A stretch of 7,625 bases of DNA from Candidatus Gastranaerophilales bacterium. GTDB lineage: Bacteria > Cyanobacteriota > Vampirovibrionia > Gastranaerophilales > Gastranaerophilaceae. Within the stretch, counting starts at the first letter, position 1. Every line of letters begins with the position of its first letter. A program made the translations under genes and the position numbers. Under the pieces are notes generated by a model, which saw nothing but the letters and a program-made list of their open reading frames with translations, did no database searches and was not told where the DNA came from. Where the stretch lies: positions 1 to 7,625 of the forward strand of contig JAJQHF010000078.1 of the NCBI GenBank assembly GCA_021199975.1, given 5' to 3'. This document shows, piece after piece, positions 1 to 5,717 of this stretch.

Positions 1-43
1 ACATGTAGGATATATTTATTGACCTGTTTAATAAGAGGAAAAA
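1..43 (+). other. segment upstream of infA with its ribosome binding site
   Basis: This short AT-rich stretch precedes infA. It holds a clear Shine-Dalgarno sequence (AAGAGG at 33-38) five bases before the infA ATG. No frame in it gives a recognisable C-terminus of the gene usually found upstream (map or adk), so the window probably begins in an intergenic region. TATATT at 11-16 could be a -10 box, but its -35 would lie outside the window, so no promoter is claimed. Confidence 0.5.
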
Positions 44-259
44 ATGTCAAAAGATGTAATAGAATTTGAAGGAACAATATTAGAGTCGCTGCCTAATGCA
101 ATGTTTAGGGTGGGGCTTGAAAACGGACATGAGATATTAGCACATATTTCAGGTAAAATAAGGAAAAATTTCATAAAAATATTGCCCGGAGATAAAGTAA
201 AAGTTGAAATGACACCTTATGATTTAACTAGAGGGCGCATAACATACAGATTGAAATAA
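44..259 (+). CDS. infA: translation initiation factor IF-1
   Basis: IF-1 binds the ribosomal A site of the 30S subunit during initiation and works with IF-2 and IF-3. The 71-residue product has the usual family length and is a single OB-fold S1-like domain. Diagnostic stretches are LPNAMFRV (16-23), LAHISGKIRKNFIKILPGD (32-50) and TPYDLTRGRITYR (56-68). The ATG is preceded by AAGAGG at good spacing. It opens the operon here, 17 nt before rpmJ, an arrangement common to bacteria in which infA-rpmJ leads the alpha-operon genes. The sequence is close in style to cyanobacterial IF-1 (from memory). The identification is essentially certain. Confidence 0.98.
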   Translation: MSKDVIEFEGTILESLPNAMFRVGLENGHEILAHISGKIRKNFIKILPGDKVKVEMTPYDLTRGRITYRLK

Positions 260-276
260 TATAAAGGAAGATAGAC

Positions 277-390
277 ATGAAAGTAAGAACATCGGTAAAA
301 CCGCTTTGTGATAAATGCAAAGTAATTAAAAGAAAAGGCAGAGTAGCAATTATTTGTGAAAACCCAAAACATAAACAAAGACAAGGTTAG
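277..390 (+). CDS. rpmJ: 50S ribosomal protein L36 (bL36), zinc-ribbon form
   Basis: L36 is the smallest protein of the large subunit and stabilises 23S rRNA. The frame reads MKVRTSVKPLCDKCKVIKRK and continues to KHKQRQG, giving 37 residues, the family's standard short length. Cys11, Cys14, Cys27 and His32 form the CxxC...C...H zinc-binding set, so this is the zinc-binding (C+) paralogue type. AAAGGAAG (263-270) sits six bases before the ATG. The TAG stop (388-390) is itself part of the first arm of the downstream structured element (387-396). The gene is easily missed by length-limited gene finders. Confidence 0.97.
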   Translation: MKVRTSVKPLCDKCKVIKRKGRVAIICENPKHKQRQG

Positions 391-509
391 TTTCACGTAG
401 GCTGACCGAGCTTGCGAGGAAATGCCGAAAAGGCGTAAATCGGTCGGAGCGCAAAAATACGTTGTATTTTGAAGCGAAGATACAAGATTTAGTCGAGAGT
501 GATAACTAA
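387..509 (+). promoter_or_regulatory. structured RNA element ahead of rpsM; candidate S4-type leader or palindromic repeat
   Basis: The 151-nt gap between rpmJ and rpsM is the only long gap in the operon. 401-450 is about 58% G+C, against an AT-rich surround. Hand folding gives three parts. An outer stem pairs 387-396 with 499-509 (10 bp, T503 bulged). A second stem pairs 402-409 with 440-447 (8 bp, one G-U) and encloses a small hairpin, 423-426 with 432-435, capped by GAAAA. A third hairpin pairs 454-460 with 464-470, extended by 450-452 with 474-476. Together they make a closed three-way junction ending about 20 nt before the rpsM Shine-Dalgarno. There is no U-run, so it is not an intrinsic terminator. 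In E. coli the S4-binding pseudoknot of the alpha operon lies at this position. A REP-like repeat is the main alternative. Confidence 0.55.
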
Positions 510-541
510 AACAGGCTGATTAACAATAAAAAGGAGAAACT

Positions 542-907
542 ATGGCAAGACTTGCCGGGGTAGATTTACCTCGTAATAAAAGAATGATAATCGCATTAAC
601 CTATATATACGGTATAGGACCTGCCCGCAGTGCAAAAATATTAGCGGCATGCGGTATATCCGAAGATTTAAGAACTGATGATTTAACTGATGACAATATC
701 AAAAAATTAAGAGAAGAGATTGCTCATTATACAATCGAAGGTGATTTAAGAAGAGAAGAATCTTTAAATATTAAAAGATTGAGCGAAATTAACTCATACA
801 GAGGCATGCGTCACAGACGTAAGCTTCCGGTTAGAGGACAAAGAACAAAAACAAATGCCAGAACAAGACGTGGCAAGAAAACAGGACCAATCGCCAGCAA
901 GAAATAA
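542..907 (+). CDS. rpsM: 30S ribosomal protein S13 (uS13)
   Basis: S13 sits in the head of the small subunit, contacts the B1 intersubunit bridges and reaches the P-site tRNA with its C-terminal tail. The 121-residue protein has the normal length. MARLAGVDLPRNKR opens the protein, the helix-two-turn-helix GIG motif is at 24-26, and the strongly basic signature YRGMRHRRKLPVRGQRTK spans 86-103, followed by TNARTRRGKK. AAGGAG at 531-536, five bases before the ATG, fixes the start. It is the first gene after the structured element at 387-509, so it would feel any leader-mediated control directly. Confidence 0.98.
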   Translation: MARLAGVDLPRNKRMIIALTYIYGIGPARSAKILAACGISEDLRTDDLTDDNIKKLREEIAHYTIEGDLRREESLNIKRLSEINSYRGMRHRRKLPVRGQRTKTNARTRRGKKTGPIASKK

Positions 908-927
908 TTGAAGGAGTAATATAAACA

Positions 928-1314
928 ATGGCTAGACCGGTAAAAACAAAAAAGAAAGAAAAAAAGAATGTATTGCAAGGTGTTGTACATATACAGTCAA
1001 CATTTAATAATACAATCGTAACTTCAACAGATACACAGGGTAATGCTATTGCATGGGCATCAGCAGGCGGCTGCGGATTTAAAGGTGCAAGAAAAGGCAC
1101 TCCGTTTGCAGCACAGTCGGCAGCTGAAAAGGTTGCTAAACAATCTATTGACCAGGGCATGAAAAAAGTTGAAGTTTATATTAAAGGACCGGGTTCAGGC
1201 AGAGAAACAGCTATAAGAGCTATTCAAGCAGCAGGACTCGAAATTACATTAATTAAGGACGTTACACCGATTCCTCATAACGGTTGCCGTCCTCCTAAAA
1301 GACGCAGAGTATAA
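928..1314 (+). CDS. rpsK: 30S ribosomal protein S11 (uS11)
   Basis: S11 lies on the platform of the 30S subunit beside the mRNA exit channel and the Shine-Dalgarno helix. The product is 128 residues, the usual length, with a lysine-rich N-terminus (6-13). Conserved blocks are HIQSTFNNTIV (21-31), KGPGSGRETAIRAIQAAGL (86-104) and the C-terminal DVTPIPHNGCRPPKRRRV. The Asn118-Gly119 pair matches the site where the E. coli protein carries an isoaspartate, so the same modification is possible here (inference). AAGGAG at 911-916 is 11 nt before the ATG, a slightly long spacing. The gap after rpsM is 20 nt. Confidence 0.98.
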   Translation: MARPVKTKKKEKKNVLQGVVHIQSTFNNTIVTSTDTQGNAIAWASAGGCGFKGARKGTPFAAQSAAEKVAKQSIDQGMKKVEVYIKGPGSGRETAIRAIQAAGLEITLIKDVTPIPHNGCRPPKRRRV

Positions 1315-1323
1315 CTAAATAAC

Positions 1324-1340
1324 GAAGGAGTCATAAATTG
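1324..1340 (+). promoter_or_regulatory. rpsD ribosome binding site with TTG start codon
   Basis: GAAGGAG (1324-1330) is followed after seven bases by TTG (1338-1340), which reads straight into the conserved S4 N-terminus MAKYTGP. No ATG or GTG in this frame fits the family start, so TTG is the start. It is the only non-ATG start in the ribosomal operon and would be expected to lower initiation relative to its neighbours. Confidence 0.85.
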
Positions 1341-1940
1341 GCTAAATATACAGGACCATCAAATAAATTATATCGTAACTACGGAGTTACCGATTTATCT
1401 AACAGAAAGTTGGTTTCTTCATTAAGACAAAATGCTTCTGGTCAGCATGGCGCAGCAAGAAAGAAACTTTCCGAATATGCTATTCACTTAAATGAAAAGC
1501 AAAAAATTCGTTTAACATATCTTGTTAACGAAAAACAATTTGTAAGATATTACAACGAAGCAAGCAGAAGAAAAGGTGTTACGGGTACAGTCTTATTACA
1601 GCTTTTGGAATCAAGACTTGATAACATTTTATTCAGAACCGGATTTGCAATATCCAGAAAACAGGCAAGACAAATCGTTAATCACGGTCATGTACTTGTA
1701 AACGGTAAAAGAGTTGACATACCGTCATATCTTGTAAAGCCGGCTGATGTTATAACATTCAAGTCAGGCAGCAGTGATTTTATTAAAACCGTTACGGAAT
1801 CTATAGACCTCGCATTGGCTCCCGCCTGGATGACAATTGACAAAGAAGCTCAGAAAGTAACATTTGACAGAATTCCCGAAAGAGAAGAATTAGACCCTGA
1901 ACTTAAAGAGCAGCTTGTAATCGAGTATTATTCTAAATAA
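1338..1940 (+). CDS. rpsD: 30S ribosomal protein S4 (uS4), cysteine-free form
   Basis: S4 is a primary assembly protein that nucleates 16S rRNA folding at the five-way junction of the 5' domain. In several bacteria it represses its own operon. The 200-residue protein begins MAKYTGPSNKLYRNYG, has the SGQHGAARKKLSEYAIHL segment (34-51), and carries an S4 RNA-binding domain at about 92-155 (SRLDNILFRTGF, then RQIVNHGHVLVNGKRVDIPS). It ends with VIEYYSK, like E. coli VELYSK. There is no cysteine, so the N-terminal zinc knuckle of some S4 proteins is absent. The start is TTG. Its place between rpsK and rpoA matches Proteobacteria and is unlike typical photosynthetic cyanobacteria. Confidence 0.97.
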   Translation: MAKYTGPSNKLYRNYGVTDLSNRKLVSSLRQNASGQHGAARKKLSEYAIHLNEKQKIRLTYLVNEKQFVRYYNEASRRKGVTGTVLLQLLESRLDNILFRTGFAISRKQARQIVNHGHVLVNGKRVDIPSYLVKPADVITFKSGSSDFIKTVTESIDLALAPAWMTIDKEAQKVTFDRIPEREELDPELKEQLVIEYYSK

Positions 1941-1959
1941 TTGTAGGAGATTAATTATA

Positions 1960-2934
1960 ATGGAATTAAAAATTAAATGTATAAATACAACAACAAGTTC
2001 AGACGGTTCTCAATACGGTAAATTCGTTGTTGAACCCCTTGAAAAAGGTTTTGGTACAACAATCGGAAATGCGTTAAGAAGAGTCTTATTATCTTCTTTA
2101 GAAGGTGCCGCTGCTACTTCTATAAGAATTGAAGGTATTACTCATGAATATACTTCAATTCCTGGTATTGTTGAGGATGCTATAGATATTATGTTAAATC
2201 TGAAAGGATTAACAGTAAAAACAGAAGATAAAGACCCTCAGCATTTAAAATTAGATGTAGACAGACCCGGACCTGTTCTTGCAAGCGACTTACAGTTGCC
2301 AGCCGGTGTGAAAGTCGTAAACCCTGATTGGTTAATATGCACAATCTCGGAAGGCGGAAGTATTTCGGCTGATATTACGATTGAAACAGGCAAAGGCTAC
2401 AGAACCGTTGATGTTCTTAAAGAAAACAAAGGAAATATTCCGATTGACTTATTACCAATCGACGCTTCATTTATGCCTATTAAAAGAGTAAGTTATAACG
2501 TAGAAAATACACGTGTAGGCGATGTTATTGACTATGATAAATTAACTCTTGAAATTTGGTCTAACGGAAGTATTGATGTAAGCAGTGCTTTAAGTCAGTC
2601 TGCTAACTTGTTGATAGAACACTTCATGCAGATAGCTTCAATAACGGGACAGCCTGCTGTATTAACAAATCCGCATATTATTGAAGAAGTTGAAGAAGAA
2701 GTACAGGCTCCTTCTATATCTATAGAAGATTTGGAACTTTCCGTAAGAGCTTACAATTGTTTAAAAAGAGCAAGTATCAATTCTTTAGCTGAATTATTAA
2801 AGAAATCGGAACACGATTTATTAAATATTAAAAATTTCGGTAAAAAATCATCAGATGAAGTAATCGAAAAATTACATCAGGTCGGACTTGAATTACAGCC
2901 CAATCCTGAAGGTGTAGAACTAGAAGAAGTATAA
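1960..2934 (+). CDS. rpoA: DNA-directed RNA polymerase subunit alpha
   Basis: Alpha dimerises to nucleate RNA polymerase assembly and contacts promoter UP elements and activators. The 324-residue product has the full two-domain plan. The N-terminal assembly domain runs to about 235, with FGTTIGNALRRVLLSSLEGA (31-50) holding the conserved dimer and beta-contact arginines. An acidic linker follows (about 236-254, with EEVEEEV), then the C-terminal domain at about 255-312. In the latter, VRAYNCLKR (262-270) supplies Arg263 and Asn266, equivalent to E. coli Arg265 and Asn268 that touch DNA, and NFGKKSSDEVIEKL (292-305) forms the helix-hairpin-helix part. AGGAGA at 1945-1950 precedes the ATG by nine bases. 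Confidence 0.98.
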   Translation: MELKIKCINTTTSSDGSQYGKFVVEPLEKGFGTTIGNALRRVLLSSLEGAAATSIRIEGITHEYTSIPGIVEDAIDIMLNLKGLTVKTEDKDPQHLKLDVDRPGPVLASDLQLPAGVKVVNPDWLICTISEGGSISADITIETGKGYRTVDVLKENKGNIPIDLLPIDASFMPIKRVSYNVENTRVGDVIDYDKLTLEIWSNGSIDVSSALSQSANLLIEHFMQIASITGQPAVLTNPHIIEEVEEEVQAPSISIEDLELSVRAYNCLKRASINSLAELLKKSEHDLLNIKNFGKKSSDEVIEKLHQVGLELQPNPEGVELEEV

Positions 2935-2953
2935 TTATAAAAGGACAAATAAA

Positions 2954-3382
2954 ATGAGACACCAATGCACCAGAAACAAACTTGGCAGACCTCAAGACCA
3001 AAGAAAAGCTTTATTAAGATCTTTGGCTACCGAATTGTTCTTACACGGTGAAATCAAAACAACTGTTTCAAAAGCAAAGGCTTTAAAACCTTATGCCGAA
3101 GAAATTATTACTCTTGCAAAAAGAGGTGATTTGCACGCAAGAAGACAGGCCGCTAAGTTTATATTTGATGTTGAAACATCAAAGTATGTTGACCGTGAAA
3201 CAGGTGAAGTTTTTGAAGAATTGCAGGAAGGTAAAAAATTAATTCCTCAAACAGTTTTAAGAAAATTATTCTCTGAAATCGGTAAACAATATGAAAACAG
3301 AAACGGCGGATATACAAGAATATATCATCTTCCGCCAAGAAGAGGCGATGCTTCCGAAATGGCTTTAATTCAATTGGTATAA
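2954..3382 (+). CDS. rplQ: 50S ribosomal protein L17 (bL17) with internal insertion
   Basis: L17 binds near the polypeptide exit tunnel of the large subunit. The start MRHQCTRNKLGRPQDQRKAL, the IKTTVSKAKALK block (34-45) and the end GGYTRIYHLPPRRGDASEMA (118-137) followed by LIQLV are typical. At 142 residues it is longer than the common 116-127. The excess lies at about 74-99, an acidic stretch containing YVDRETGEVFEELQEGKKL. It replaces the short loop that usually links the basic helix to the VLRKLF helix. AAGGA (2941-2945) is eight bases before the ATG. The TAA stop overlaps the truA ATG by one base. Confidence 0.96.
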   Translation: MRHQCTRNKLGRPQDQRKALLRSLATELFLHGEIKTTVSKAKALKPYAEEIITLAKRGDLHARRQAAKFIFDVETSKYVDRETGEVFEELQEGKKLIPQTVLRKLFSEIGKQYENRNGGYTRIYHLPPRRGDASEMALIQLV

Positions 3383-4179
3383 TGCAAAGATACCTTATTG
3401 AAATAGAGTACATAGGAACATCATACTCAGGCAGCCAAAAGCAGCCAAATAAAATGCCTAACGGTTCAAAGCAGATAACAACAATTCAGGATGAACTGGA
3501 AAAAGCAATCAGCACATTGACAAAAACAAAAACCAAAACAATTTTTTCGGGGCGAACCGATGCCGGAGTTCACGCTAAAGGTCAAACGGCTCATTTTGAG
3601 TCAGAGCTTGAACTAAATCCGAGTAAGTTCATTAACTCGCTAAACGGTATTCTGCCGAATACTATAAGCGTTAAAGAGTTAAGAAAAGTTCCGAAAACTT
3701 TCCACGCACAAAAGAGCGCCAAAGCAAGGTATTACAGATATACTATTGCGAACAGGCTTCAACGAAGTGCGTGGGATGCTAATTGTTTGTTAGTCAGATT
3801 TCCTTTGGATATTGAAAGAATGAATAAAGCTTTAGAATACCTGAAGGGTGAACATGATTTTACTTCTTTTAAGAAGGTTAGAACTTCTAATCCGGCTAAA
3901 ATCTGTAATATGTATCAGGCAAAGGCCTTTAGAAAAGGTGATTTTGTTTATATTGATTTTGTTGCGGACAGGTTTTTGTACAATATGATCAGATCGATCG
4001 TCGGAACTCTCCTTATGATTGAAAGAAAATCTTTAGCCCCCGAAACACTTAAAGAAATTCTTGATTCAAAGGATAAAACAAAAGCAGGTTCGACCATAAG
4101 CCCTGAGGGCTTAACTTTAATAAAAGTAATTTACAATGATATAAAAATGGAGACAGCTTATGAAAACTTATTCAGCTAA
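3382..4179 (+). CDS. truA: tRNA pseudouridine(38-40) synthase TruA
   Basis: TruA isomerises uridines 38, 39 and 40 in the tRNA anticodon arm. The 265-residue protein carries the catalytic motif GRTDAGVHAKGQTAHF (57-72) with nucleophile Asp60. It also has FHAQKSAKARYYRY (107-120), DFTSFK (159-164), FLYNMIRSIVGTLL (198-211) and the late AGSTISPEGLTL block (235-246). Two mild oddities are visible: the usual GWQ near residue 18 is GSQ, and there are a few extra residues (about 22-31) before TIQDELEKA. The ATG overlaps the rplQ stop (TAATG) and no Shine-Dalgarno precedes it, so it probably depends on reinitiation after rplQ. Its last 20 nt overlap rplM. Confidence 0.96.
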   Translation: MQRYLIEIEYIGTSYSGSQKQPNKMPNGSKQITTIQDELEKAISTLTKTKTKTIFSGRTDAGVHAKGQTAHFESELELNPSKFINSLNGILPNTISVKELRKVPKTFHAQKSAKARYYRYTIANRLQRSAWDANCLLVRFPLDIERMNKALEYLKGEHDFTSFKKVRTSNPAKICNMYQAKAFRKGDFVYIDFVADRFLYNMIRSIVGTLLMIERKSLAPETLKEILDSKDKTKAGSTISPEGLTLIKVIYNDIKMETAYENLFS

Positions 4180-4600
4180 ACCTCTTGAAGTAGAAAGAAA
4201 GTGGTATTTAATCGATGCCGATGGTATGACACTCGGCAGATTAGCAGTTATTGCCGCTGATCTTTTAAGAGGAAAGCACAAACCGCAATATACTCCGAAC
4301 GTAGACACAGGTGATTTTGTTATTATTATAAATGCCGCTAAAATCTGCGTTTCAGGTAAAAAAGAAACAGACAAAAAATATTATCATCATACGGGTTTCC
4401 CGGGCGGCTTAAAAATTGCATCATTCAGAGAATTAATGGAAAAAGATGCGACAATCGCTATTGAAAAAGCTGTAAAAGGAATGTTACCGCACAATACTTT
4501 AGGACAGGAACAATTTAATAAATTAAAAGTATATGCGGGAAGCGAACATCCGCATGCGGCTCAAAAACCTGTTGTATATAATGAAACGGAGGCTAAATAA
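4160..4600 (+). CDS. rplM: 50S ribosomal protein L13 (uL13)
   Basis: L13 is an early-assembly protein of the 50S subunit. The 146-residue product is of normal length. It reads WYLIDADGMTLGRLAVIAADLLRGKHK early (15-41 in two conserved blocks), HTGFPGG (77-83), AVKGMLPHNTLG (104-115) and KVYAGSEHPHAAQKP (123-137), all family hallmarks. The ATG lies inside the end of truA in another frame. GGAG at 4149-4152 precedes it by seven bases, so the ribosome site is embedded in truA coding sequence. The stop TAA overlaps the rpsI start by one base. L13-S9 pairing is near-universal in bacteria. Confidence 0.97.
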   Translation: MKTYSAKPLEVERKWYLIDADGMTLGRLAVIAADLLRGKHKPQYTPNVDTGDFVIIINAAKICVSGKKETDKKYYHHTGFPGGLKIASFRELMEKDATIAIEKAVKGMLPHNTLGQEQFNKLKVYAGSEHPHAAQKPVVYNETEAK

Positions 4601-4995
4601 TGGCAGATAAAGAAATTATGGCAACCGGAAGAAGAAAAACTGCTATTGCCGTTGTTAAACTTGTTAAAGGAAAAGGCAGAGTTTTTGTTAACGGTAAAAC
4701 TTTTGCCGAATATTTCGGTAACAGAGCAGCTTTAGAAATGATGGTGTATAGACCCTTAGCTTTAACTGATAATCAAGAAAATTATGATGTAAAAGTGAAA
4801 GCAGTTGGAGGCGGTGTTTCAGCTCAAGCAGGCGCAATCAGACACGGTATTTCAAGAGCTTTATTGAAAATGAATGATGAATATAAATCTGTATTAAAAG
4901 CAGAAGGTTTATTAACTAGAGATGCACGTGTTAAAGAACGTAAAAAATACGGACGCAAAAGAGCAAGAAAAAGATTTCAGTTTTCAAAACGTTAA
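4600..4995 (+). CDS. rpsI: 30S ribosomal protein S9 (uS9)
   Basis: S9 sits in the 30S head, and its C-terminal tail reaches the P-site tRNA anticodon loop. The 131-residue protein has TGRRKTAIAVVKLVKGKG (9-26), GGGVSAQAGAIRHGISRALL (70-89) and the invariant-type basic tail ending FQFSKR, including the terminal Lys-Arg that contacts tRNA. An in-frame ATG at 4618 would also leave the domain intact. GGAGG at 4588-4592, seven bases upstream of 4600, supports the longer start and creates a TAATG overlap with rplM. It is the last gene of the operon, followed 18 nt later by a terminator hairpin. Confidence 0.97.
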   Translation: MADKEIMATGRRKTAIAVVKLVKGKGRVFVNGKTFAEYFGNRAALEMMVYRPLALTDNQENYDVKVKAVGGGVSAQAGAIRHGISRALLKMNDEYKSVLKAEGLLTRDARVKERKKYGRKRARKRFQFSKR

Positions 4996-5013
4996 TAATA
5001 TTAAAACAAATAT

Positions 5014-5045
5014 TAAAAGAGCCTTCAAAACAGAAGGCTCTTTTA
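5014..5045. terminator. intrinsic terminator of the ribosomal operon, probably bidirectional
   Basis: A perfect 13-bp inverted repeat pairs 5014-5026 with 5033-5045 around an AAAACA loop (5027-5032). The core GAGCCTTC/GAAGGCTC is followed on + by TTTT within the arm. On the minus strand the complementary A-run becomes a U-run. It lies between convergent genes (rpsI and the minus-strand gene ending at 5068), so it can stop both transcripts. Confidence 0.9.
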
Positions 5046-5067
5046 GTGTAAAAACGGAAAAATTTTA

Positions 5068-5493
5068 TTATTTTTTAAATTTAGGCAATATATCTTTAAT
5101 TGTTTCAACAATTTTTTGTTTTCTGCCTCTAACATCGGTAATTATTATTTCGCCGGTTTTTTCGTCGGTTGATTCAATATAATCTGTTTTTCCGTCTGCA
5201 TTATCATCATAATGAATAACAGGTTTACTCTTTCCTACATATTCATATGTAACAACCGAATCAATTTTGCCGTCATGATTTTTGTCTGTACTTTTTTTGA
5301 TGATTCTGCCTGTTTCATCGTATTCTAAATATACTTTAGCATCTGTTTTGTTATCGCCGTCGAAATCTAAACTGACTGCAATAACTTGTCCCAATTCATT
5401 TTTGCTGTATTCAACAATATTATCAAGAGAACCGTCATCATTTTCATCAAACAATAAGTTTTGTAATTCTTCAATTTCATTTTGGTTAGGCAT
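5068..5493 (-). CDS. acidic protein with four DxDxDG-type (EF-hand-loop-like) repeats
   Basis: The gene codes for 141 residues; I do not recognise a named family for the whole protein. Four loops of the form D-x-(D/N)-x-D-(G/N)-x-x-D begin at residues 16, 43, 70 and 96 (D16-D24, D43-D51, D70-D78, D96-D104), a regular 27/27/26-residue period. Between loops are beta-prone segments with Tyr and a Gly-Arg-Ile or similar turn (YDETGRIIKKS at 57-67). The loops resemble calcium-binding loops of EF-hand, dockerin or thrombospondin type-3 repeats; ion binding is inferred. No signal peptide or membrane segment is present, so the protein appears cytoplasmic, which is unusual for such repeats. The C-terminus (121-141) turns basic. 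AAGGAG (complement of 5499-5504), five bases before the ATG, fixes the start. Confidence 0.85.
   Translation of the reverse strand: MPNQNEIEELQNLLFDENDDGSLDNIVEYSKNELGQVIAVSLDFDGDNKTDAKVYLEYDETGRIIKKSTDKNHDGKIDSVVTYEYVGKSKPVIHYDDNADGKTDYIESTDEKTGEIIITDVRGRKQKIVETIKDILPKFKK
5182..5448 (-). repeat. four 26-27-residue tandem protein repeats
   Basis: Within the minus-strand gene, the loops DENDDGSLD, DFDGDNKTD, DKNHDGKID and DDNADGKTD recur every 27, 27 and 26 residues. Each is followed by a similar beta-rich spacer. The range runs from the first residue of the first loop to the last residue of the fourth. DNA identity between units is low, so the duplication is old or the units are held by selection at the protein level. 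Confidence 0.8.
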
Positions 5494-5523
5494 AATATCT
5501 CCTTTTTATTTTTGCTGATTAAT

Positions 5524-5529
5524 ATTATA
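5524..5529 (-). promoter_or_regulatory. possible -10 box for the DxDxDG-repeat gene
   Basis: The complement of 5524-5529 reads TATAAT, about 30 nt upstream of the minus-strand ATG at 5493. No good -35 sits 16-18 bp upstream. A second minus-strand TATAAT (complement of 5564-5569) is equally poor in -35. In such AT-rich DNA these matches are weak evidence. Confidence 0.3.
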
Positions 5530-5615
5530 CTTTTTCCCTAAATTTATTTAATCATCTGAATATATTATAAAATTTTTCCGCAAACTTTTATTGTAAAATA
5601 TTTTTTCACATAATC

Positions 5616-5643
5616 TTTACATTATTTTTTTTAATTATATAAT
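5616..5643 (+). promoter_or_regulatory. sigma-70-type promoter of rpsT
   Basis: TTTACA (5616-5621) and TATAAT (5638-5643) are separated by 16 bp: five of six and six of six matches to the vegetative consensus. Transcription would start near 5650, leaving a leader of about 68 nt before rpsT. The strength suits a ribosomal protein gene standing alone. Confidence 0.75.
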
Positions 5644-5649
5644 AATTTT

Positions 5650-5717
5650 ACTCACACCAGTCCTCTATGCAGATTGTAATGAATACATAACAACTGACAT
5701 AAGAAAGGAAAAACAAA
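5650..5717 (+). promoter_or_regulatory. rpsT 5' leader and ribosome binding site
   Basis: This is the predicted untranslated leader of S20. AAAGGA at 5704-5709 lies eight bases before the ATG. The decamer AGTCCTCTAT (5659-5668) reappears inside the coding region at 5791-5800, and both copies could pair with AGAGGA at 5761-5766 in the start of the gene. A regulatory role is speculative. Confidence 0.45.

Noticed and set aside
19..24. TTGACC as a -35 box for infA
   Set aside because: The matching -10 would fall at about 42-47, over the start codon, and no suitable sequence is there.
387..509. tRNA or T-box reading of the structured element before rpsM
   Set aside because: No T-loop consensus, no anticodon-arm geometry, no T-box sequence and no terminator are visible; the three-way junction does not fit a cloverleaf.
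831..1160. Open frame of 109 codons on the minus strand across rpsM and rpsK
   Set aside because: It lies antisense to two certain ribosomal genes, has no ribosome site, and its translation is a low-complexity Phe/Leu-rich shadow of lysine-rich coding.
4922..5182. Open frame of 86 codons on + starting inside rpsI
   Set aside because: It overlaps the S9 C-terminus out of frame, passes through the terminator hairpin and enters the opposite-strand repeat-protein gene; nothing supports it as a gene.
5667..5690. Seven-codon upstream frame (MQIVMNT) in the rpsT leader
   Set aside because: No ribosome site precedes it and short frames like this are common by chance in AT-rich leaders.
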